A stretch of 64,000 bases of DNA from assembly GCA_029532415.1 (NCBI GenBank), contig JAQOTA010000046.1:868001-932000 (forward strand), given 5' to 3'. A program made the position numbers and the translations under genes. The notes beneath the pieces were generated by a model. It did not search any database. It saw only the letters and a list, made by a program, of their open reading frames with translations, and was not told the origin of the DNA. Within the stretch, counting starts at the first letter, position 1. Every line of letters starts with the position of its first letter. Positions 22,261 through 33,984 of this stretch are shown here, piece by piece. The stretch comes from Marasmius tenuissimus (taxonomy: Eukaryota > Basidiomycota > Agaricomycetes > Agaricales > Marasmiaceae).

Positions 22261-22878
22261 CTGCCAAATCTACCGGTGGATCCGGCCCGTCAGCTTATTC
22301 TATGACGTCTACTTGGTACGAGCTCTTGCTTTACTCTGAGCCTCGCGCCGGCTAGCTTCAAATTCAAGTTGGCAGTCTGTTTTTGAGACCATGAAAGCTC
22401 ACAACATTCTCAGTTCTCGGGGTATCTTCGTTAATTCCTCAAAGTCCCACTTCATACCAATTACTCGAAGGTCTCGAGAGTGGCAACTTATGTTCACTGC
22501 GACACACTGTATCACGATACGAGATAGACCAAATCAACGAATTTATGATTACTAGTCACGTACTGGATGATCATACCTCTCTCCTCGTCAGTTCTAGCTC
22601 TACTTCGCAAATTCATCTTAGACAGGTCAGTTCGAACAAGTCTCTCGATCCCCGGGCGACGGGCGTTCTGACATACTCTGAGTTATCCTATTACTCCCAT
22701 AAAAATGGGGCTTGCGATGTCTCTGGATAGTCATATATCGGCATCAACAGATTTGTAGTCGCGGTTAAGCGAATATCCAATCTGCTCTCAGGACACGCCC
22801 AAGGAGTTCAAGTGAAATCCACCGGTGACACGATGATCGCAAGAGGTCAAAGGAGATTCGAGTACGTTTGGGTGGAAC

Positions 22879-23435
22879 TTATGCAGCACCGATGATCACG
22901 TGCAGATAATTTTCGGCAGTTCTGGATAGAATGAGCTTGAGCATTTCGAAAGCATGGTTCGAACGCCGGGCAGTCTTGGTTATGTCAGTGACACTGAGAA
23001 CGATTGTCGTCCACATTTGGGGTAGATCAGTGGAAACCTGGCGCCAACGCCTGAAAGATAGATGATTGGTCTCAATTCACCGAAAAGAAATACTATGTGG
23101 CTTGTAAACTTACCTGCATACGCGTGTCAAAGTCCACGGGCAAGCCCTAGCGGCGAAACTAGTGCTGGGTCTAGGGCACAAGAGAAAGATTTCCGACAAG
23201 ATTTCGTTCGGAATTCGTCCCGTTGACCCAAGCTCACCGCTTTCGGCCAGAAAGTAATTCTCGTCCATAGACTCCCTCTTCTTTCGCTTGCGAAGAATTG
23301 CATCTGTAGAACAAGTCAGCTTGGCAAAAGACGAGCACTGCTGAAAGGCATACTGTCCCCCGAGGTTTTAGAGTGTTTCCGTTTGTTTCGACCTTCCGAC
23401 GCGACTTGCGCTTCAGATCCGAACCCTTCGTCCAT
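22879..23435 (-). CDS. Short F-box protein, three exons, 147 aa
   Basis: Minus-strand exons 23435-23354, 23303-23114 and 23050-22879 total 444 nt and stay in frame. The N-terminal 50 residues are lysine-rich with a likely nuclear localisation cluster (RKRKKR). The F-box follows at about residues 52-100: GRIPNEILSEIFLLCP, then PWTLTRVCRRWRQVS and LPQMWTTIVLS. F-box proteins link substrates to SKP1-cullin ubiquitin ligases. The family usually continues for 300-500 more residues of leucine-rich repeats; this frame ends in TAA 45 residues after the F-box, so it is either a truncated gene or a functional short form. Exon phases are perfect, which argues that splicing is still under some constraint. 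Confidence 0.7.
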
Positions 23436-24838
23436 GTTTTACACTGATCTGATATGCTTCGACTGATGAATACCGGATTTTACATTTGCGTCTAGAAAGC
23501 TGATGGTGGTTGTGGATAAGGAGCAAATAGGCGCTCACACCGTGGTACGACTTGGCAGTGAGTGACTCAGACGCGGCCCTGAAGGTCCTGACTCACGTGT
23601 TAGACTCATTGTTCGACAAAATGGGCAGAAAATGAAATTACATTGCCTTGGAAAAGCTGTGGGACAATGCAAGGAGAGTAACATCATACACAACGTATAC
23701 ATGCTCCGCTCTAAATCAACGGACTCCCACTGTGAACTTGAAGTGTTTGGCGACCCCAGAGCCATGGTACGCGAAAGACGACCACACGGCCTCTGACACT
23801 TGTAAGACTTCTGGATTTTTCATCCTCGTACAGTTTTCTGAATGACAAATCGAACTACCTGTGATATAAGTGATTCCTTAGTGGGGTACTGGTGAACTTT
23901 AATGACTACAAAGCTGCTACGAATCACTTTGAACTATTCGGCGAGTCGGCCACCAAAGTAAATTAGATAGGGCGCTTAATTGAAACGCCCAAGATATGAA
24001 GAACAGAGTCTTCTACCTCAACCTTTATCCTATGCTCATAGAACAATTGAAACAAACTTTACAAGTATTCTGTAGGGAGACCGTACAGAAAGTGTGCGAG
24101 GAAAATATTCAAATTTGGGGGACTTTGGAGTTATTCTGAAGCTCTTGGAGTACTTTACCTCATATGGCGCCCAAAAACACGCTCCTCATGGTTGCCGGGC
24201 GCTGGCTGTGAGCTCGGAGGTAGGATGTTACCGCCCACACTTCAAACCCCGGGCAGCCCACACACTCTCTTGTCTCAATGTGTTGCGCAATGCTCATGCT
24301 GAATTTTATCAATTTCCTGGGTTTGGGGGAGAAGTTGCTATGCGTTACTATGTTGATTTTCGCGGTGTTGATGGACCAAATGATGGCGTGCGGGTGCGGT
24401 ATAGGAATCTCACCGGCGTACCACAGAGTACTCCTGAGTTCGTAGAGTCGGCACGATCGCTTGAAGCGCATCGATCACCTTCAGGATACACAAGAAGCTT
24501 CCTCGAGCAACTATAACACAAATGTCACCTCTTCTGTGCTGGAATTTTGCCACAATCAGTAACCTAACGAGTGGTTTTAGCGATGCTGTAATTCATATAG
24601 CCGAAGCTCAGCGGTGTAGGCAAACTTGCCTTGGAACCCTTTCCTCGCCTGGCGGCACCACAAGCTCAGGGACCTTGGATAGACATGTGCATTGCTGAAT
24701 ACTTCATCTATGGCCATCAAAGGGTATGAGAACCATACACATCTGTATATAAATTATCAACAATCTCCCTCAAATAGTTCTCTCCTTCATTTCTTTCTAC
24801 CAATACCCGTCTCTTTTACGCTCCGAAACGAAGGAATC
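23436..24838. other. Intergenic region, no supported gene
   Basis: The first 100 bases (to GGCGCTCACACC at about 23530) resemble the upstream flanks of the other F-box copies. A 140-codon plus-strand frame at 24094-24516 has no recognisable motif or splice support. Just before the next gene there is TGTATATAAATT at about 24745 followed by a CT-rich tract (24780-24825), a usual fungal core-promoter arrangement. Confidence 0.4.
24745..24756 (+). promoter_or_regulatory. TATA box of the GPI-protein gene
   Basis: TATATAAATT-type sequence lies about 90 bases upstream of the inferred translation start at 24839, with a CT-rich run in between. This placement also argues against translation from the upstream in-frame ATG at 24710, which would precede the TATA box. 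Confidence 0.5.
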
Positions 24839-25578
24839 GTGAAGACTATCAACCTGAGTGTTTTGGGCTTCGTGCCTCTCGCTGGTAAGCTAGTTGGGAC
24901 GATATCAGCCAGACGCTCACTATTTTTACCAATCGTAGCGCAAGCCGCCGTGATCACTCTCGTCAATTTTGGTGAAACAAATTCTCCCAGTACCTCAACC
25001 GTGACCGAGAGCTTCGCTGTGCCGATCGGTACAAACGGTACAGAGACCACGTACCTTGCCAACACCGGCCTTACTACTACAGTCGGGACGATTGTGAACG
25101 GGACTGCTGCAACCACGATACAGACAGCTTTGACATCATGTACGGTGTTCATTAACCCCCCTTACCTAACTAACTAGCTCTGATCTTTGTCTCTGCGGGT
25201 TATTTAGATAACTTCGTCGGGTTTGCCTCGGGCCACAAGATGAGTGGGAGAAGGGTTCAAGGAGCTGACGGAACAGAACAAGATGTGGATACTGAGTGCC
25301 GTTATACGGGCAAGGAGGTAGGGAAATGCGTGGTCGCGATTGGTACTGGAACGAAAGTTATGAACACCACTGTGACGGGCCCACCGGCTGCGATTGCTGT
25401 CTTTCCCGTTTCAGAAGCAGGCGAGGCTGCACCGCCTGGTGGGAGTGGAAACGATTTGAGCAGCGGGATCCAAAATGGTAGCAACGATGCAGCGGGGCTA
25501 CCAATAGGAAAACTGTTGGTGGCCTCGTGCCTGGTGCTCTTGTTTTCTCCTAGTGGGAATAGAGGTGGATACCCCTAG
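24839..25578 (+). CDS. Small secreted protein with GPI-type C-terminus; start reads GTG
   Basis: Exons 24839-24884, 24939-25139 and 25208-25578 sum to 618 nt (206 codons with stop). The mature part begins near AQAAVITLVNFGE after a 15-residue signal core (INLSVLGFVPLA). It is Ser/Thr/Gly-rich with NGT and NTT sequons (likely N-glycosylation), two cysteines in VDTECRYTGKEVGKC, and ends with a spacer SGIQNGSNDAAG and a hydrophobic tail LLVASCLVLLFS, the layout of a GPI-anchored wall protein. A few residues (PSGNRGGYP) trail the hydrophobic tail, which is unusual for a GPI signal. The codon where the family would start (before KTINL) is GTG, not ATG, so the copy may be silent, start at GTG, or use the ATG at 24710. 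Confidence 0.7.
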
Positions 25579-28500
25579 ACTACCACAGGTCTTGAGAACG
25601 CCATGTTTATTTATTAGTTTCGGTGGTTAAAGCCCACTTGAACATGCTACTACCTTGTGGACTCTGGACCAACATTAGTACTCACCTCAGTCGTTTCAGT
25701 CCCTTATCGACCGCTTGAGACCCTTTCTCGCTGGCCTTAGGGCCGAATTTATGCCGCCGATACCACTTTCGTTTTGATCTACAAGAGAATTGTCCTCGAA
25801 TGATGTTCAGGTTTGACGATTGTCCAGGACTATTCTCTCAGCTTCTCACCGTTAATGTGAATTGTAAGGTCCAATGAAAGTCATAAGCGATAGAATCGGC
25901 GGCCCCGAAATCCCGAAGAGTGGTTGACCTGCCCTCCAGTTTGAACTTCGGCCGAGGCATTGATGACGCAGACTCATTCTCCCTTGTCCTTGTACTGCCA
26001 CCTCTCGCTTGCCCTCACGACAGTTTGTTAGCCCATTTGGGTCCCAGTATTCGCTTTTTAGCAGCTTTCGGCCATTCATTGCCTACAACTCGATATGGGC
26101 GGCGTGGGGGATGTGTGGAGGTTAGAAGATCTGGGAGGATATTGTCGTACGGCGATTGAAGGTGCGTCTCGGTCTATCTCTCCACTCTCTGTCTTCCCCG
26201 TCTGGACCTCACTATTCCCCTCTACATCTTTGTCTCGATGGGAGGTTCTAATCACTTTGTCTTACGTTTTTGTCTCTGAATCTGCTACTGACGCCTTTTT
26301 TGACCCCGTCTCCAAGGAATAACCGTCAGCACGGAGATGACATCGAAGTGGATGCTGTCGGCCTCTTTGTTGTTTTTTTCGTCCCCTTTGTCGCGGTCTC
26401 TATCTCACTCTCTTCGCCGCAAATGCTAGGTCTCGCCTCGACAATCCCAATCTTGCCTGTTTTGTGGAGCTTCCTCTTAGCGCTCTCAGCGCTCCTTACC
26501 TGTATGATCACCCCAATTCCTACACTTACTCCCTCCTCCTCCTTCAATTCACCCCTTCCGACTCTTGTTTCACGTTTTCCCGTTAGTCGCTTGGTCCTCA
26601 TCATGGCGTGGCTAGTGGCCCAAGCCTTCCTGCATTATCGATCGCCGAGGGCGACCTTACCTACCCTTCTCGTTCTAGAGAGGTGTTTCGCTCACCCTTC
26701 GCCCAACATCATTAAACTCCAGCTACGATAAGCTGTCGTTGATCAGCATTCTCGATCAAATCTGGTGCTGGAGCCACAACACGGCAGGCTCCAGGCGGGT
26801 ATTGCTCATAGGTCTTCCATGTATCAAACTGCTTCCGCCCCTTCGTCGTGGTCAGATCGTAAATCATCATATCGGGGCTAACGGCTTCTCCCTCAAAGCT
26901 CAATGAGCGTCAAGTTTCTGATCTTGCTCGCTTACATCCTCACTCATCTTCGCTTCTCTTCTCATATTTTCCATCATTATATGCGACTCTGTCTCCTCCT
27001 CTCGTTCTAGCGAAATGTTTTATCCAACCTCCGTCTATCAGAATTGAGTTATGGGCGACGATGAAATATAGTCGACCCGTAGTGAACGTCTCCTCAGATT
27101 AGGTGCTGAAGGCAGCGTAGGGTTGTCATGTCACGGGTTCGCTCACGATATATCTTGTGTCAACTCTGCAATCCAGATCCGCTTGATATTCTCTCATGTT
27201 TCCTGGTTCTGAAGCTTCATCCTAGCGTTCCTAAGAATGGCGACCACCATTCCAGCTTTCCCTCGTCATTTAGAACGGTGTGATTCGTCCCAACTTTCTC
27301 TTTGACATTTCATTGTTCTTTCGCTCATTGTTGAACACTTTATCCTTGCCTCTAGCTCTGACATACTGCATAACACTAGGAAAATGATACCACGTTGGAT
27401 GTGTTTTCAAAACTCGAAAACAGAATCAACAGTCTAAATATTTGATTTTGTGGATATTCACGCAAAATTCAAAATTCACAATTGATTACGGCAACTTTTT
27501 GCTGCGTTTTCGCTATAGCGAGTATTTTAGAATGTTTCCTGCATTTTCGGGTTGGGCAAAAGGCATATAACGTGGTATTTTTTTCCTAGTGTAAGGAGAG
27601 AAGGTGATGGCAGTGGAAGGAGAAGCAAGAATATGATGCGCACGTCGCTTGCCAGTGAAGGACGTAACAAGATGGACACGAGATTTTTGGGACAAAGCTT
27701 GGGTAGCTCCGACGGAACGAACGTCGAATTGGTGTCAAAAAGGTGTCCCGAGCCCAGCCCGTTGAATTTTGGCCGCTTCTTCTTGCCCACCTCCGTCACC
27801 GTATTATCCTCAAAGACTCATGCACATCTCTAGATACATCTCGCCTACTGATCCCTGAAGGGTGATGTTCATATTCAAAGCTGTTCGTTTGCATATCGCG
27901 ATTCAGCAATATGATACAGCGTGAAATACTTCAACTCCGACGACATTCACCCACACGCGTACCGTGAGGATTGAAAGGTGATTGTATCTAAGTTTGGAGT
28001 TGAAACCCCGAGCTGATTTATACGTTGAATCGTCAGGATACTCCTTCACATCGAGTGGACCTGCGATGACGAAGCTGTGACTTGTGTCTGCCGGCATTCT
28101 CGCTTTTCAATCTTGCTTACATATTTTCTAATGCTAATTCCTGGTATTTTGGCATTTGTATCTCTCTTACTGTCTATCTATTTATTTGTTGCTCCGCTCC
28201 GTATGCAAGTTTTCTCGGAGAGCAAAGATTCAACGGACCTTTTCGGCAGAGCGTCAAGAGAAAGCAATATCAATCAGTCGACGATGGGCTTACCGCTCCG
28301 TGAGTCCGAAATGGCACTCGACATATCCCTGAAACTCGTAGTCCTTTGTAACAACCTCTCCAAGAGTTTGACACGAGTGATGGAATGTAGAGTCCTTCGC
28401 CTCAACGGTCTACATATGATGTGCCCTAGTTGCCGGGAAGGAAATCCGAGGAATTTCCGATAGTTTATCAGCCGCCCCGAATCCTCAAGTATCTTGAAGA

Positions 28501-29957
28501 AAGTGAGGAAGCCTTCCATGTAGGCTTTCTCAACTTTCGTTAGGATTTTTGGGGAACGTGGCAGGTATCGAGTTAATTCTTGGAAGCAACAATGGGATTG
28601 AGCAGCCGCTGGGTGCTACACAAAGTCTCGTGCCGGGAATCTGACCTTCCCCCCTTCTCATGCCCGCGAGTCTGTCACTTCAGAAAGTGCCAATGAGGGC
28701 ACAGGAGCAACGAATGGGGAAATATGTAAGTACCTCGGTGAAGCACGAGTTCTATGGCCGTAGCCCGTACGGACGGGAGGTGGATGCACATAGTCAGCGT
28801 CCACTCGTCTCGCTGTCAACTGATAGCTATGTGAGGGAAATCTCTGGCTGTGAGGGGCAGACGTAGGTAAAGTTTAGAGACATTCTGGCAATAGAAAGAT
28901 TGAGAATGGTATTCACGGCGCCCATGAATCATTCAAACTACTGACCTCAAGTACACAGCGATGCTTCGAGCTGGCCATTGCCAGACCTACGGTATCTTAT
29001 TCACGACCAAGCGTTGCGGGAGTGTACATTGAATACCCACGGATCGAAATTACCATGGTGAGAACTATTGTCAACCTACTCGAGAGTTGGCAAAAGTTCA
29101 GGGCACTCGATGTTACACAAGCGCCGAACCCGGGACCGGTGCGAACAAAACCCCGATAGAAGCCCGCACTCGCTTTGACTTTTGCTGTGATCTCCGCCCT
29201 CGTTTCTGAACGCGTCGAAACTCTCGGATCAAGATCAGATGGTTTCCCATCAAGCTGTGTATTAGTGATCCCCTATACTTACTCTTAGTATTCCCGCAGG
29301 CCCCTGTCTCATGCGTGTTTAGTCAATGATGCGCTCTGGATCTCTGCTCTGACGAGTTCACCATCCCGCATATTTGTTCTTGCGTTGGTTCCCCTACATC
29401 TTCTTGTTCTTGACTTCTGTTGCCGGAATAAAACCCCTCTATGACATCATCATCTACTTCAAGCGGGCTCTCGGCTGTTACTCTTCGTACCTGCATACTA
29501 TGGTTGGATGGTCGATTCTATTGCCCAAGAGCCTGTCAATACTTGCACCTCATGGCCTCCTTACATTCGGGATCGTGTTCGGGCACCCCTTTAACTTTCA
29601 GACCTCCCATGTCTCCAAAGGCATTCTTGCCTACTTCCCTTTCACTTCAATCCCCAAATGGTTTTTGAGGATAACAACCGTGTAATCCAAGCAAGTTACT
29701 CCACAGAAGGTGACCCCGATTTGCATGTTCCGCCCCTATGCGTTGGGGCCATCAATGGAATGCACTGCATGTCTTATCCCCTTCCTGACCCGTTGTTCTA
29801 CTGGACCGCTCCGGAAACAATGGGATTCCTGATGACGCCGAAAATGGCCTTCAAGCTCATGCTCACCTCAGGTTGCCCTCGGGGAACACTTAAAGGACGG
29901 GATAGTAATTTGAGGCAGTATATGTTTCACTGCGGAGTTTTATATAATTTATTTTCG
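25579..29957. other. Gene-poor region with isolated frames
   Basis: Nothing here could be modelled as a complete gene. Points of note: a 153-codon hydrophobic plus-strand frame at 26270-26731 in T/C-rich sequence, probably compositional; a minus-strand frame at 26712-26903 of gene-like composition (YDLTTTKGRKQFDTWKTYE) that may be a terminal exon; a short local similarity between about 26660-26720 and 26985-27050; a plus-strand stretch at 29000-29160 containing NLLESWQKFRALD, distantly like AAWQKFKGFEP of the 562-aa protein; and a 90-codon plus-strand stretch around 29600-29890 (PDPLFYWTAPETMGF). These may be relics of the same unknown family, at low confidence. Confidence 0.35.
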
Positions 29958-29976
29958 GGATGCCTCTGGTAGTGCT

Positions 29977-30489
29977 CTACAACCAAAGAGATTGCAACCA
30001 AGGAAAATCCCACCAGCAACGGATAAGTCGGAGGAAGTACCAGTCAGAAGCATAACGAACGCCTTTGTAGCTAAAAGTATGTTCCTTGTCTGTCACTTTC
30101 CATAGTTCGTTACTGATAGCCTCTTCCACAGGCTTGCCTAAACCCGCCACTGCGATCTCGATCTCGAGCACCAGAGGCTCTCGCATGTTACTCGGCAAGA
30201 ATGCCGATATTTTGTTCGCGGCAGAAATAAATAAACGATCGTTCGAAGGGGCAAATTCGATCATCTCGACATTTCCAGGGAAGGGCGAGTACGAGCTACT
30301 CCATATCGTCCTCAAGGGCCGTGTATTTCTCCCAAGACCTATTTGAAATCCTCCAATCCCATGAATGGGATCCTCTTGGCAAGGGGATCCAACCTCATCT
30401 TGGGAGAGATTCCGGAGGGGAAGAACAAGCGCACCGTGACCATCCAAATTGAGTGAAATAGGAAAATATGCTATGTACAGAATGGCCAA
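29977..30489 (-). pseudogene. Unidentified gene fragment, copy 2
   Basis: A 170-codon minus-strand frame with SNDRLFISAANKISAF, LVLEIEIAVAGLGKP and LWKVTDKEHTFSYKG. The last part is shared with copy 1. Regular hydrophobic spacing suggests real protein ancestry, but no catalytic motif or family is recognisable and the frame ends abruptly at the duplication border. It is likely the truncated end of a gene cut by the original duplication. Confidence 0.35.
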
Positions 30490-31652
30490 GAGGGAGAGGG
30501 TGGGCGCAACAATACTGAGGAACGGGCAGAGGACTGTTGACGAGCGACTACTGTGTGGGTGCCGCGAGAAGAGGGAACGGTGCTGAGTGATTATTCCCTA
30601 GCTCGGTTGGAAATTGGAATCTTATGCCGGCGAGGAACGAACCAGCATCTTCACTCAACTCAACCAAAGTCACTTATGGGAAGGATGAATCTCGCCTCCT
30701 ATACTCATCACAACGATCATCACAGTCTTCGGAATCATGTTCATTGAATTTGTGATACAAAAGCCTATCCAATCCGGCTCCGCTCGAAGGGTGTATTGCG
30801 TGAGAGTCATCAAGCGGATGACCATTGTACGACAGTGAAGGTCAAATCATTTGATTGCCGATGAGCCCTCCAGCGCGACTGCCAAGAGAGATTCTGACAC
30901 AGAAGCCGAGTGATCCAAGATCCTCTTTCGCAACAATAGATCTTCCATCCGGAGGCAACGGTCAGCTATGTGTATAGAAAATTCGAGGGGGTCTATAACG
31001 ATCTAAAAAACAGTTACACTACGAGATAGCTTTGATTTCTCTGGTCCCAGCAGTGTAGAGAAAACGACTTTACTGGAGCATGACAGGCCCTCGATTGCGA
31101 AATCGGCCTCATCACTTGCACGGGAAAACCTCAGTCCCGCCTAGGCTGGTGAGACCAATCAAGCCATTTTGGGCAAGATTCCCATGCTTCCCAGACTTTT
31201 TCAAATTTTGAGAGTCCGAACTCTGGGGGCTTTGGGTATATCTCCCTTGACAGTATGTGGTATAAAAAAATTGGTGGCTAACAGGCCCAGATTCTCCGGG
31301 AATAACAGTATAAAAAATGCATTTCCTGCTGCAAATACAAGCCATAAAAATTGTGTACCTATTTTTTCCCTCACACGGGAACAAGATAATGCCCCCCCCT
31401 AAGCCTTCACAAGTTCCGAGTCTTCCGACAACAGTTATCAGTGACTGTGGCTGTCGAATCTCGATTCTGCCACCATGCTGTACCAATAACGTTGCTTTCT
31501 ATGACTTTACAACATCCGCATCACAAAGGTCTGATTAGGTTTGATGGTCGATGGTTATAACGTCGCTGTAGCCCGTGGGGTGGCCAGTTCACTTCGACTG
31601 TGCCCACCTTATTTCACTGTGGTTATCTAGGCCCGTGAATCACTTCAAAAAC
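30490..31652. other. Region upstream of the intact GH76-like gene
   Basis: It is conserved with 660-1967 of copy 1 apart from the 343-bp element present only there. No gene is evident; frames in the two copies are not conserved in phase. It probably contains the promoter of the GH76-like gene. Confidence 0.4.
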
Positions 31653-33984
31653 ATGTTTCGAGTCTCTTCGCATTTCCAATCTATCCTGATCTTCTTATTC
31701 GGCGCATTTGTAAAGGACGTATACTCCCAGACTTTGCCGTCCACTGTTTCGTTTCGGGCACGTACTTTTGTTCTCTGGAGATATGAATGCTCGCTGATCT
31801 GGGCACTTGCCACATCAGAAACCTGAGATTGTAAACTCTCTGGAAGACCTTCGAAACCTCTCGGCCGCGGCAATCGATCAATTCGTGCAAACTGACAGTT
31901 TTTTTTTGCAACGGGAACCTCTTCCTGGTGCGTTTCATAAAATACCAGGTTTCATATTACTGATTAATTTCGCAGACTACAGCTGGCCCTATGGAGATCT
32001 ACTGGCGGAAATGGCGCAATTAGATCTGATCACCGCGCAGGCGAAGTACAAAGCTATAGTACAGGAGTTTTATCTCAAGGCTTTAGAAGAACTTGAAGTT
32101 GGCCACGAGTATGAATTTCATTTCTTCAATCTTCATTCAAACATTGACCATTGTCGCTGCAGGGTTTGTCCATTACAGGTTCGCAACTTCACTGTGTGTG
32201 TATTGATACCATACTCGCACGTAGACCAGGTTTCAACTGTAAGTTCCGAATCACTGTTTGAGTTTAGCGAGTTACTGATCGACGGGGTTGATCTACGAAA
32301 AGCGTGTATGGATATGCGGCCTTACTTGCATACCACGCTTACAGTGACGAATCATTCTTGAGAGCCGCGGAAAAGCATTGGAACTTAGGGCTGTCATTCA
32401 CGCTAACAGACTCAGATATCACAGCTGGGATCTCTGGAGTAAAGAATTTCAGTATAGCCTCGCGATGTCCCAATGGTGGTGAGTGACCCAGAAATGACTC
32501 ACAGTTTAGGTATGCTCATGGATAATTTTTTGCTTTATAGCTACCCTCGTTGGAGGAACATTCTCTTTGACAGTTAGTGTTGGACTTGCAAAGACATACA
32601 AGGATCCTGACACAATTGGCCACTACCAGGACGATAGGAGTAACGTGGCCTTGAATGCTGCCGCCACTGGGTAAGCTGAAGCTTCCTTCCCGGCTGTCCA
32701 TACTTTTGAACGCTTACCTTTTGTCTCAGAGACTTCTTGATGTATGTCTATTGTGGGAGTAATGATGCTCTCTGACCTCATAAATGCAGTTTGTCAGCAG
32801 CATTATCAAGCACTACCTCTAACCGGACCTATCTGGAACTCGCACAGAAGTCTGCTGACTTCATTCAACGTCACATGTATTACAAGGATGGACTCTTCTA
32901 TAACCAGCTCAACTCTACAAACTGCTCTCCCTGGACTTCCAAATATCCTTATGATTCTGGATCCATCATCCATGGCCTGTCCCTGCTTTCGTCTCTAACT
33001 CAGGACATGTCAACAATGGATTTGTGGGTCGGAATTTCTCGGTTTTTCTGTCTCTGTGCTTATTGATGAGTGGTATTACACAGCATACGGAAAATAGTTG
33101 GTTGGACAACCTCCGTTTCGGACTGGCACAGCACACAATCTAATATGATTCTCAGTAGGTTTTGCCCGTTTTCTCCCTTTCTGCGGACCTAGCAAAATAA
33201 ACATATGGATAACAGACCTGGAGGGTGTGCAGTACAGCAATGGTGGCGAGCCGAAGGCCCATCTTATGCGCGGCTACACCGAACTATTCCGAGCGAACAC
33301 GACTCCGACAGACCTCAAATTGTATCTAGGAAGTTACATCTCAACACAGGTGCATCCCTTGGTCATGTTCCTTCGAGCTCACATAATCTGATATTTCCTT
33401 TATCAAACTAGTTCAATGCAGTTGCTGATCTTGCAAGGTCAGAAGGAAGTAACATCTATGGCCCTCAATATGATGGGCCACGTGGAGCTCAGTTTAACAG
33501 CGACTCGCAGGCGGGAGCCATAGCTGCACTACTGGGGGGTCTGACCGTCGGCGGAAATAATTCTTCTACAGAACCTCCAGGAACTCCTGATTCCAGCGCA
33601 GGATCGGGACCACGATCGCGATCAGTTCCAGTTGGTGCCATAGTGGGTGGGGTCATTGGCGGGATTGCCTTGGCAGGACTTGTAGCCGCCTCTCTTTGGG
33701 TATACAGACGTAGAGTTCGCGCTAAATCCCGGGACCATGAAACAGTAACCCCATGGGAAGCTCCTGCCCCTTTTCTCGACACGACGGCCAGATTAACGGG
33801 GGGAAAACCGCCACCACCTTCTGGGACTTCCACTGTTTTGGGAGGTAGTGATGCAAGCTCCGACAGTGGGGCCACCAGTACACCGGGATTCGAAAGGCAA
33901 TGGGACCCAAACGAACTACCACCAGAATACAGCACGCAGATCGGACGTGAACCCGTGGAAAGAGGAAAACGTACTACTGGTTGA
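31653..33984 (+). CDS. GH76-like membrane-anchored alpha-1,6-mannan hydrolase family protein, 568 aa
   Basis: Twelve exons: 31653-31757, 31819-31927, 31976-32108, 32163-32178, 32225-32238, 32303-32478, 32541-32670, 32730-32741, 32790-33023, 33084-33154, 33216-33349, 33412-33984; 1707 nt in frame. A signal peptide (LIFLFGAFVKDVYSQ) is followed by GH76-like segments WPYGDLLAEMAQLD, YGYAALLAYHAYSDESFL, TSNRTYLELAQKSADF, YPYDSGSIIHGLSLLSSL, RGYTELFRANTTPTDL and YGPQYDGPRGAQF, as remembered from basidiomycete GH76-annotated proteins. The tail holds one helix (VGGVIGGIALAGLVAASLWV), RRRVR and a proline-rich cytosolic end. I do not see the paired catalytic aspartates of bacterial GH76, so activity is uncertain. 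Exons 4, 5 and 8 are only 12-16 nt. The first intron has a GC donor (GCACGT). Paralog of the broken gene at 1968-4358. Confidence 0.8.

Noticed and set aside
26270..26731. A 153-aa hydrophobic small protein
   Set aside because: The sequence is T/C-rich, which yields Leu/Ser/Pro/Phe in any such frame; no conserved copy, splice support or start context.
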